Assembly: GCA_964555935.1 (NCBI GenBank)
Contig: CAZKUN010000065.1
Coordinates: 1-39,109 of the forward strand
Reading direction: 5' to 3'
Length of the DNA stretch: 39,109 bases
Source of the DNA: CAZKUN01 sp964555935
GTDB taxonomy: Bacteria; Armatimonadota; Zipacnadia; Zipacnadales; VGFC01
Every line of letters starts with the position of its first letter. Positions within the stretch are counted from its first letter, which is position 1. This document shows positions 7,616-15,167 of this stretch, in pieces. The notes under the pieces are model-generated. The model did no database searches. It had not been told where the DNA came from and was given only the letters and a program-made list of their open reading frames with translations. Both the position numbers and the translations under genes were made by a program.

Positions 7616-9115
7616 CTATCTGATGTGTGGGAAACGCTCGCGAATCTTCTCGTCGATGTCGGCCGGGATTCCCTGCGGCTCATGCTCGTCGAGAATCTCG
7701 CGCACCCGCTGATGCGCGCGCTGTTGCGCATCGAGACTTCCCGCGGCGGCCCACTGGGCCCGGGGCTGCCTGTCGCCGACCGTCGGCTCGAAGAACTCGC
7801 TTCGCATGTGCGCGACCGTGTGCGCCTGGCCCAGGAAATCCCCGCCAGGCCCTACTTCCTCGATGAGGTCGAGGGCGAGCGTCTCGTCGGTGACCTCAAT
7901 CCCCCGCAGGACGCGCAGGCACATCCCGATGATCTCGTCATCGATCACGAGTTTCTCGTATGAGACAGTGAGATCAAACTCCATCAGGCCGGCGGCGTCG
8001 TGGATGTAATTCGCCCCCGACATCGCCACGAGGAGATTCATCATCCCGCCCTCGTATCCGGCCTGACAGTCAACCACCTTCGAGTCGCTCATGCCGGCGG
8101 TCGAGTAGTACGGCAGCTCGTAGCGTTGAGCCATCTGACTCACGGCGGCATTGATCATCCCGCGTTCGATGGCGCCGGAGACATGCTCGAGCGTGCGCAT
8201 GTCGTTGGCGCTCCCGACACTGCCAAACAGCACTGGGCACCCCGGGCGAACGAGCTGGGTCATCACGACGCCCGCCAGGCTCTCGGCGCAGTGCATCACG
8301 ACGTTCGCCGCCAACGTCACCGGCGAGGTCGTCCCACACAGCGGCTCGGTGGGCACGACGACGGGCAGGCCCTGCTCCGCCGCGTAACAGGTCATCTCGC
8401 CGTAGTGGTCGTCGATCTTCAGCGGGCTGATCATGAGCGTGATGAACGAGACGAACGGACGCTCGCGGAGCTGGTCGATCCCGCCCGCGATCAGCGACGC
8501 CATCTCGACCACGTCCCGCATCCCGTTCAGCGTGTAGATTCCACCCATCACGTGCTTCGTCGTGTTGGTCAGCGCTGAGTAGAACCGGTTCGGGTCCACA
8601 TGGTCGACGTTCTTGATCTCGTTCGGGTACACGTTGATCGTGAAGACATGGATGTTGTCGAGCGCGTCGATGAGCTTCGCAACCAGTCTGGTGTCTTCGT
8701 TGGTAGACGGGCGACGGTCTCCCGTCTCGAGGTCGAGCACGTTGATGGCGGTGCCGCCCGTGCCCAGGTACACGTTGCTGCCTTCAAGCACGGCGTCATG
8801 CGCCGGATCGCGCCCGCAGAGCACGACGCGCCGAGGCGCCGACGCGATGGCGTCTTCTGTCATCGCCCTCGGGATGCGGACAACGCAAGTCTCCTCATCG
8901 ACGTCCGCGCCGGCGCGTTTGAAATGCTCCCGCCCTGTCTTGGTGAATACCTTGACGCCCGATGACTCGAGAATCCGTAGCGCGCCGTCGTGGATTCTGC
9001 CGGCTTCGTCGTCCGTCAACGGTTTGTACTGACCACCTTGAAATGGCAATCTCTCGTCCTCCAGGCGGCTGAGGTCTTTCCCGGCCGGGGGTCCGTAGTC
9101 CGTCAGGGATGACAT
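7616..9115 (-). CDS. MttB-superfamily corrinoid methyltransferase, non-pyrrolysine (glycine-betaine-type)
   Basis: This 499-aa protein spans the full length of the trimethylamine methyltransferase MttB family, with blocks such as 'YLGTGGTAINVLDLETGDRR', 'STAGMSDSKVVDCQAGYEGG' and 'SGANYIHDAAGLMEF'. There is no in-frame UAG inside the reading frame, so it lacks the pyrrolysine of archaeal MttB. Characterised non-Pyl members (MtgB, MtpB, MtcB) demethylate quaternary amines such as glycine betaine, proline betaine or carnitine and methylate a cognate corrinoid protein. I chose ATG 9115 over an upstream extension because it gives the usual family length. It appears to be the first gene of the operon, 25 bp before the amidotransferase. 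The gene ends in TAG. The corrinoid protein is not in this window and the substrate is not readable. Confidence 0.9.
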   Translation of the reverse strand: MSSLTDYGPPAGKDLSRLEDERLPFQGGQYKPLTDDEAGRIHDGALRILESSGVKVFTKTGREHFKRAGADVDEETCVVRIPRAMTEDAIASAPRRVVLCGRDPAHDAVLEGSNVYLGTGGTAINVLDLETGDRRPSTNEDTRLVAKLIDALDNIHVFTINVYPNEIKNVDHVDPNRFYSALTNTTKHVMGGIYTLNGMRDVVEMASLIAGGIDQLRERPFVSFITLMISPLKIDDHYGEMTCYAAEQGLPVVVPTEPLCGTTSPVTLAANVVMHCAESLAGVVMTQLVRPGCPVLFGSVGSANDMRTLEHVSGAIERGMINAAVSQMAQRYELPYYSTAGMSDSKVVDCQAGYEGGMMNLLVAMSGANYIHDAAGLMEFDLTVSYEKLVIDDEIIGMCLRVLRGIEVTDETLALDLIEEVGPGGDFLGQAHTVAHMRSEFFEPTVGDRQPRAQWAAAGSLDAQQRAHQRVREILDEHEPQGIPADIDEKIRERFPHIR

Positions 9116-9298
9116 TGCCCCACGCTTGCCCCTCGGTGTCAGGCTGCATTCCCCGGCACGATGCGAATGACCTTGCCCCCGAGGCCCCCGAGTGCTGAGC
9201 GTCGCGCCCCGAGAGGGGGCGGCCACATTGAACAGCACGCCATACGATGGGATTAAGGCAATAGCGAAAGAGCGTGGCTGCACGGCCGCGCGCGCGGA

Positions 9299-12040
9299 TC
9301 ACTCAATAACGGCCACATTCTCCCAGTCCCTGATGCTCAGACTCACGTCCCAACCACCCTTCGTCCGACTGACTGCGGGGGTGTTGGCTTCGGGCTTCCC
9401 CTCGACGTTGAACACCGTTACGCTCGGCCGGGTCGGGTGACGCCAGGCGAACGTGCCGGACACGGCCGTCACGATGCGTTCCCGCCCAATGATCCACCCC
9501 TCGTGCAGCTCGACTGGGGTGATGGGGTACATGCGGTTGATCGGCCCAAAGTCAGCCACATGCGGAACTCCGCCGGCCGCCGAGGCGACATAGTGGTAGT
9601 CGGAACTGTAGTGGTAATAGAGGGCCCCATGGCGCAGGTACGTGATCGCCGCCTTCATGATCAGTTTGCTGTAGTTCCTCTTGACATGCTCCTCGTCCGC
9701 GTATCGGCCTCTGAAGTAGCCCTCTCGGACGCCCAGGCCGATCGGTGACGCCAGATGGCCGCGCGTGAGCACGCGCAAGAGAGGCGGCTTCTCGCCTTCC
9801 CCGATGGCCAGCGGGTTGAAGCCGCTGAACTCCACTTCCGAAAGCCTGAAGGCCGGCAGCGCCTGGGTCTCCCGACTGGCAGCGTAGCTGTTGGCCACCA
9901 CGACCTTGCCCTTGGCAAGCGCGTAGCGGATGAGTTCGGCACGCGACGTCGCCCCCGCCAGCCCCGTATCCAGATACGTCCTCTCAATACGCCCGGTCGC
10001 CAGATCGACCTCGGCTGAGATGCCGTCCCACTTATCATACGTGCGCTCCATGGACGGCCAGCCATACGAGAAGCTGAAGCAGTCCACGTAGATGCCGTCC
10101 AAGCCGACTTCCTCGATGGCGAACCGCGCCAGATCCATTAGCCTCTCATGGTGGGCGTTCCCGACAACTGGGTAGGCGAACAGGCTGAGACCGCGGGTGC
10201 CGTACATGTCGGCCACCTGGATGATGTGCTTGCCGTCCGCGTCCTGAATCAGGCTGGACTCCATTCCAGAGGTCAGTCCAAGGTCCTCGATCAAGTCGCG
10301 CCCCGCGCGTGGATACGCAAGATTCGATGTCCCCGAGGCGGATCCGGCAAGCTCTGCGAACAGCGCCTCGCCGCGCTCCAGCGACAACGGTACGGCAAAG
10401 CTCTCGATACAGGCCATCACTTGGATGTCTGGGTCAACCTCGCGGAACGCCGCGGCCGCCTCCTGCATCATCTCCTTGTACCGCGCGCGCGTGATCCGTT
10501 CCTTGGTGCTCATGTCGACGTTGTAGTAATCGAGCCACGGCATCAGCGCCACGAGCCTGAGGTTCCTCTGCGCCACGTATTCCCTCAGCAAGTCGGGATC
10601 GCGAACGTACCGTGCGAATCGCTGCACCTCGAAGAAATCCCACGGCCCTCGAATGGTGAAGTTCGCTCCCCATTCCCTCCTCAAGCGGTTGATGAACGTC
10701 CAGTAGTCATCCGCCTTTCCCATCGGCCGCAAAGTCCATTCGAACGTGTGGGATCCCCCACGGTCCAGGCCGATCCGCTCGGCGCGGAAGCTGGCGCGGT
10801 TGGGCTGGCGCGAGGCGGCGAACTGGCGACGCAGCACGTTGTCCTCAGCCACCACGCCTAGCGACGCCTTCTCAGCTGCGATGAAGATCGTGGGGTTCTC
10901 GGCCACGGTGTCGACCCGCATCTCGCTCACGCCGGCCAGCAGGCAGTCTCGGAAGGCATCAGGCGTCGACACGCCATGGCGGACCATCACGCCGATCGGC
11001 TCGCGCCCGGTGTTGGTCAACGTATCGCTCACCTCGACCACATCGCCCCGAAGCTTGACACGGCGCTCGATCCGGTACGACCCGCAATCCGCAATGACAC
11101 GGGCCGAAGCGCGACCGTCCCGCTGCACGTCGGGGTGCCACGCGGCATGCTCGCGCTCGCCGGGCTCCCAGGACAGAGCGTTCCAGCCGACACGGTCGCC
11201 TGGATGGGAGAAGTGGCTGTCAATGCCGAACGTCTGTCCGTCTCGGATCAAGTGCATGCCGCCATGGGCGCCGATGCGCACCTCAGCGGCACGGTTCCTG
11301 AGTCGGATCGTCTCGCCCAGATCCGGCAGCGGCACCAGGTGGGCCTCGACCCGCTCCTGCCACGTGGCCAGAGGGATCGTGCCGATGGCCACCTCGTCCA
11401 GGATCAGGTCGAACTGCTCGCCTTCGACAAGTCCGCGGCGCAGGTTGTTGGTGACGGTGAGCTGGTTAGGCTCAGCCGAGTAGACCTGGTCGTCCTGGCC
11501 CAGAACCCGGTAGTGGGCCAGGTCCGAGATGTCCAGCATGTACCAATACAACTCGTCGCGATCCGCGCGGATCCTCTCGTCCAGCGTGGCGTCGTCGGGG
11601 CCGAAGAACGTCAACAACGAGGTGCCCATCCCAGCGGTCGTGCCCCAGTACGGTTTGGGGGACAGTTTGTCGTTGAAGAACACTTCTGACTCGGCCTCGC
11701 GGTTCAGGAGGCGCAGCGTGCCGGTCTCGGTGGTCGCGGCGAGCTGCTTGCCATTCAGCGTCAGTTCCAGGTAGTGGTTCCAGCCATCGGCCTTCGGCGT
11801 CTGCATCCTGGCCTTGAAGCGCAAGACCACCACATCTGTCGGGCTCTTGGGAACTGGCGGGAAGCTCGCCGCTTGGGTGGCAGGGCCCTCGGCGTTGGGA
11901 ACGACGATTGTGCCTAGCTCATGAATCTGCGTGAAAGCCGTCGTCTGCGCCCAAGGTTCTTCGCCCATCACGCGACCGGCCGAAAGCAGCAGGCATATGA
12001 CCGTCACCGCGCGCGCGGCTGCGTAACGGTGTCCTCGCAA
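9299..12040 (-). CDS. Large secreted glycoside hydrolase-like protein, family not recognised
   Basis: The protein has about 913 aa. The preferred start is TTG at 12040: GAGGAG lies about 6 nt upstream, and it yields a signal peptide with a short basic stretch and hydrophobic core 'AVTVICLLLSAG'. Residues 30-250 look like a beta-sandwich. About 255-470 resembles a galactose-mutarotase-like domain ('VEVSDTLTNTGREPIGVMVR'). From about 480 onward it resembles a TIM-barrel hydrolase, with 'LRLVALMPWLDYYNVD', 'DGIYVDCFSFSYGWPS' (a plausible catalytic Asp) and 'VVVANSYAA'. A C-terminal beta domain closes it. It is predicted to act outside the cytoplasm on a glycan. The substrate and exact family are unknown. 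It lies 183 bp upstream of the MttB gene, too far to be sure of co-transcription. Confidence 0.75.
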   Translation of the reverse strand: MRGHRYAAARAVTVICLLLSAGRVMGEEPWAQTTAFTQIHELGTIVVPNAEGPATQAASFPPVPKSPTDVVVLRFKARMQTPKADGWNHYLELTLNGKQLAATTETGTLRLLNREAESEVFFNDKLSPKPYWGTTAGMGTSLLTFFGPDDATLDERIRADRDELYWYMLDISDLAHYRVLGQDDQVYSAEPNQLTVTNNLRRGLVEGEQFDLILDEVAIGTIPLATWQERVEAHLVPLPDLGETIRLRNRAAEVRIGAHGGMHLIRDGQTFGIDSHFSHPGDRVGWNALSWEPGEREHAAWHPDVQRDGRASARVIADCGSYRIERRVKLRGDVVEVSDTLTNTGREPIGVMVRHGVSTPDAFRDCLLAGVSEMRVDTVAENPTIFIAAEKASLGVVAEDNVLRRQFAASRQPNRASFRAERIGLDRGGSHTFEWTLRPMGKADDYWTFINRLRREWGANFTIRGPWDFFEVQRFARYVRDPDLLREYVAQRNLRLVALMPWLDYYNVDMSTKERITRARYKEMMQEAAAAFREVDPDIQVMACIESFAVPLSLERGEALFAELAGSASGTSNLAYPRAGRDLIEDLGLTSGMESSLIQDADGKHIIQVADMYGTRGLSLFAYPVVGNAHHERLMDLARFAIEEVGLDGIYVDCFSFSYGWPSMERTYDKWDGISAEVDLATGRIERTYLDTGLAGATSRAELIRYALAKGKVVVANSYAASRETQALPAFRLSEVEFSGFNPLAIGEGEKPPLLRVLTRGHLASPIGLGVREGYFRGRYADEEHVKRNYSKLIMKAAITYLRHGALYYHYSSDYHYVASAAGGVPHVADFGPINRMYPITPVELHEGWIIGRERIVTAVSGTFAWRHPTRPSVTVFNVEGKPEANTPAVSRTKGGWDVSLSIRDWENVAVIE

Positions 12041-12700
12041 TGTGGTCTCCTCTTCCAGGTGACGTGGCCGACGCCGACGGCTCGTCCGGCTCGTGGGACG
12101 AGCTCGCAGCAGTTTCACACCCATGAACCCACGCCAATGATGGTCCCAGTTACAGTCTCACAGCCTCGTTCAGTTGGAGGGCTAGGCATCGGAAGGGCGT
12201 GGCTGCCTCGGGGTTCGCTGGTGGTGCGGCGCGGCCCTCTCGGAGTCCAAAGGGCCAGCTCGCGATAGGAGTCAAGGGCTAGAATGATGCAGCGTCACCT
12301 CATCGCGTGGGGCGACTGGACAGCCGAACGTCTCCATGTGGTAAGCGCGCATGTCGGCTCCGGAGACAGAAGCCGAAGCACACCACCGGGGGAATGCGGG
12401 CGCAACCGCCCTTCGCAGAGCGGGCCGCGTAGGGGTCGTAGACGAATAGTTGGGACAAACAGATCGGCCGTGTCGACTACTATGTACAGGGGAACTCGAG
12501 ATCATGCCGCATGTCCTGATCTCGAGCTTCCCACTTCATACAGGACCATTCACCCCCACCAGACCCACAGAACCCGGACGGCGTCGCGCCTCAAGGACTG
12601 TCCGTGCCGGTCGGCGAAGTGAAGGCCGACTGTGTGAATGGCAAAGTGTCCCATCCGTTGGTCTCGCTCGAATTGGCGCGAGCACAAGGATCGGTGAGCC
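12041..12700. other. 660-bp intergenic region between divergent genes
   Basis: This separates the secreted glycosidase-like gene (minus) from the sensor kinase (plus), so both promoters should lie here. No convincing coding frame was found: the frames present are short and biased to Arg/Pro/Thr. The clearest element is the perfect 10-bp inverted repeat at 12495-12526. I could not pick out a convincing -35/-10 pair on either strand. Confidence 0.6.
12495..12526. promoter_or_regulatory. Perfect 10-bp inverted repeat upstream of sensor kinase (operator or hairpin)
   Basis: CTCGAGATCA (12495-12504) and TGATCTCGAG (12517-12526) are exact reverse complements around a 12-nt spacer. Flanking GGAA/TTCC extends the symmetry imperfectly. 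It lies about 175 bp before the kinase ATG. No T-run follows on either strand, so a terminator is unlikely. The arm-to-arm distance of about 22 bp suits a dimeric DNA-binding protein. The role is inferred. Confidence 0.5.
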
Positions 12701-15145
12701 ATGCCCCTCCGCGATCTTCTCAACAGAGGCGACATCCCCGACGACGCCAAGGCGTCCATTCGTAACGCGCTCGCCGAGCCAGGCGCCGACTGGCCGGCCC
12801 ACGCCGATTCCGAAGCCAAGTTCCGCGCGCTGTTTGAGTCAACGCCCGATGCGGTTCTGTTGGAGGAACTCCCGGGCCTGCGGATCATCGACGCCAATCC
12901 GGCCGGCGTAGCCATGTACGGCGCCGCGAGCCGAGAGGAGCTACTGGCCACGGATCCTCTCACGCTCTCGCCGCCCGTGCAGCGTGACGGGCGGGACACA
13001 GCCGAGGCAGCGAAGGAGCACATAGACCGAACACTGGAGCAGGGGTTCAGCAGATTTGAGTGGTTGCACTGCCGGATCGACGGGACGCCCTTCGACGCGG
13101 AAGTGCTGCTCAGCCACGTGGAGATCGGTGGCAAGCCTATGTTTCAGGCTGTCGTGCGCGACATCACCGAGCGCAAGCGGGCCGAGGACCTCCACAGGCG
13201 AATGAGCGCGGGCCTGGTAAACGTGCTGAAGGCGGCCGACGAACTCATCGCGTGCCCTGACACCGACACCCTTCACAGGCGCGCGGTCGAATTGGCACGG
13301 GAGGAGTTGGGCGTCGAGCGGTGCGCGCTGTTATTGAGGGACGATGACGGCGTGCGGGGCACGTACGGCACCGACGACGCCGGAAAGACGACTGACGAAC
13401 GAGACGTGCACGTGCGCGATCACGAGCACTACGCGGCAGCCCTGCAACTCGTCGACGAACCCGAGCGCCGCTGGGGCGTGCACCAGACGGATCGCTCCCA
13501 CTGGGACGGGGAAGAACCAGTCTCCGTGGGTGAGGGCTGGGTGGCGGTTACCCCCATCCAGACGACGAGCGATGCCCTAGGGGTGTTCGTGAATGACGCG
13601 GCGCTCACGGATGCGCCCGTCGACGAGACGCAGCAGGACCTGCTGGCGGTCTACTGTTCCATCCTCGGGCGGCTATTGGAGCGGAAGGGCGCCGAGGCGG
13701 CCCTCGCTGACTCCGAAGCCAAGCACCGCACTCTGTTTGAATCCACGGTTGACGCGGTGACGATCCTCGATGAGCAGGGGTTCATCGACTGCAACGACGC
13801 GGCGGTCCAGGTCTTCGGCTGCGCGACACGTGAGGAGTTCCTCGGCCTGGACCCGGGCGCTCTCTCCCCGCCGCGGCAGCCGGACGGTCGCGAGAGTCGG
13901 GCGGCCGTCGACGAACGGACCGCCGCTGCGATGCGGGAGGGGTCAGCGCACTTTGAGTGGCTGCATCGGCGCGTTGACGGGACGTTGTTCTCGGCCGACG
14001 TGCTCCTGAGCCGTTTCCGGCTTGGCACGCGCCCCGTGCTCCAGGCGACCGTGCGCGACATCACCGAGCGCAAGCAGGCGGAAGACGAAGTGCGTCGCCT
14101 CAACGAGGAGTTGGAGCAGCGGGTCGAGCAGCGCACGGCAGAGCTGGCCATCAGCGAGGCGCGCCTTCGCGCCATGTTCGACAACGCCGTCCACGGCGTC
14201 ACGGTGGCCGACGCCAATGGCGTCCTAAGGGAGTGCAACGCCGCCCTCGGCCGGATGCTTGGCTACGCCCCCGATGAGCTTGCGGGCAAGACCTTCAGTG
14301 AGATCACCCATCCCGATGACCGGGAGTCGTCGCTCGAGGCCTTCACGGCTCTGCGAGCAGGCGAGATCGACGAATACAGCTTGGAGAAGCGGTACATCCG
14401 TGGCGACGGCTCGGTTCTGTGGGCGGAGATCGCCGCCTCCGCGATCCGGCACAGCGACGGCGTGTTCGAGGCCGGCGTCGCGATCCTGGCAGACATCACC
14501 GAACGGAAGGAGACCGAGGAGGCATTACTGGAATCGGAGGCCAAGTTCCGCGGCTTGTTCGAGTCTACGGCCGACGCGGTGTGGATCCTAGATGGAGGCC
14601 GATGCATCGACTGCAATGAGGCGGCGGTCCACATGTTTGGATACACGGACCGCGACGAACTCATTGGCACCCACCCCTACGATCTGTCTCCAGCGAAACA
14701 GGCGGACGGTCAGGACACCCTCGCGGTCGCAGAGGCGAACATGGTAGCCGCCATGCGGCATGGAGCCCATCAGTTCGAATGGCTCCATCGACGGGCCGAC
14801 GGGACAGTCTTCCCGGCCGACGTAATGCTGAGCTGGCTGGACCTGCCGTCGGGCCCGGTACACCATGCAACCGTGCGCGACCTCACGGCCCAGAAAGATG
14901 CCGAGGATTCCCGCGCGAGGCTTGCGCTCAACATCGAGCAGACCCCGCTGGCATACATTGAATGGAACACGGATTTCGAGGTCGCCGAGTGGAATCCCGC
15001 GGCCGAGAGGATCTTCGGGTGGTCTCGGGACGAGGCGATGGGCCGCCACGCGGAGTTCGTAGTGCCGGGAGCCGCGCGCGAGCACGTGGATCAGGTGTGG
15101 CAGGCGCTCCTGGCACAGGGGGGGCGGCACGCGCAGCACGAATGA
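12701..15145 (+). CDS. Hybrid sensor histidine kinase, N-terminal sensory part (split by frameshift)
   Basis: The 814-aa sensory half of one larger kinase. Order: PAS1 (about 36-160, ending 'ITERKRAED'), a GAF-like domain (about 175-330), PAS2 (about 336-460), a short coiled coil ('LNEELEQRVEQRTAEL'), PAS3 (about 485-605), PAS4 (about 606-730), then the first part of PAS5. PAS1, PAS2 and PAS4 share near-identical openings ('SEAKFRALFEST' type), so they arose by duplication. No transmembrane segment is seen, so the protein should be cytosolic. The frame ends at a TGA 21 bp after a seven-G tract, in the middle of PAS5, and the next frame continues the same domain. Read with six Gs, the whole gene (12701-17297) gives about 1531 aa. 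The ligands are unknown. Confidence 0.88.
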   Translation: MPLRDLLNRGDIPDDAKASIRNALAEPGADWPAHADSEAKFRALFESTPDAVLLEELPGLRIIDANPAGVAMYGAASREELLATDPLTLSPPVQRDGRDTAEAAKEHIDRTLEQGFSRFEWLHCRIDGTPFDAEVLLSHVEIGGKPMFQAVVRDITERKRAEDLHRRMSAGLVNVLKAADELIACPDTDTLHRRAVELAREELGVERCALLLRDDDGVRGTYGTDDAGKTTDERDVHVRDHEHYAAALQLVDEPERRWGVHQTDRSHWDGEEPVSVGEGWVAVTPIQTTSDALGVFVNDAALTDAPVDETQQDLLAVYCSILGRLLERKGAEAALADSEAKHRTLFESTVDAVTILDEQGFIDCNDAAVQVFGCATREEFLGLDPGALSPPRQPDGRESRAAVDERTAAAMREGSAHFEWLHRRVDGTLFSADVLLSRFRLGTRPVLQATVRDITERKQAEDEVRRLNEELEQRVEQRTAELAISEARLRAMFDNAVHGVTVADANGVLRECNAALGRMLGYAPDELAGKTFSEITHPDDRESSLEAFTALRAGEIDEYSLEKRYIRGDGSVLWAEIAASAIRHSDGVFEAGVAILADITERKETEEALLESEAKFRGLFESTADAVWILDGGRCIDCNEAAVHMFGYTDRDELIGTHPYDLSPAKQADGQDTLAVAEANMVAAMRHGAHQFEWLHRRADGTVFPADVMLSWLDLPSGPVHHATVRDLTAQKDAEDSRARLALNIEQTPLAYIEWNTDFEVAEWNPAAERIFGWSRDEAMGRHAEFVVPGAAREHVDQVWQALLAQGGRHAQHE
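15118..15124 (+). other. Seven-G homopolymer at the frameshift in the sensor kinase
   Basis: A run of seven G begins at 15118. Reading through it in the upstream frame gives 'LAQGGRHAQHE' and a TGA. Dropping one G gives 'GGTRSTNENVTKDGRL', the typical centre of a PAS domain, running directly into the downstream frame. One extra G therefore explains the split. Sequencing or assembly error, slipped-strand phase variation, or a real mutation are all possible from this sequence alone. Confidence 0.9.
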
Positions 15146-15167
15146 GAATGTCACCAAGGATGGGCGG

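Noticed and set aside
9116..9283. 56-residue N-terminal extension of the MttB-like protein
   Set aside because: It would exceed the family length, and a start at 9115 gives the normal N-terminus.
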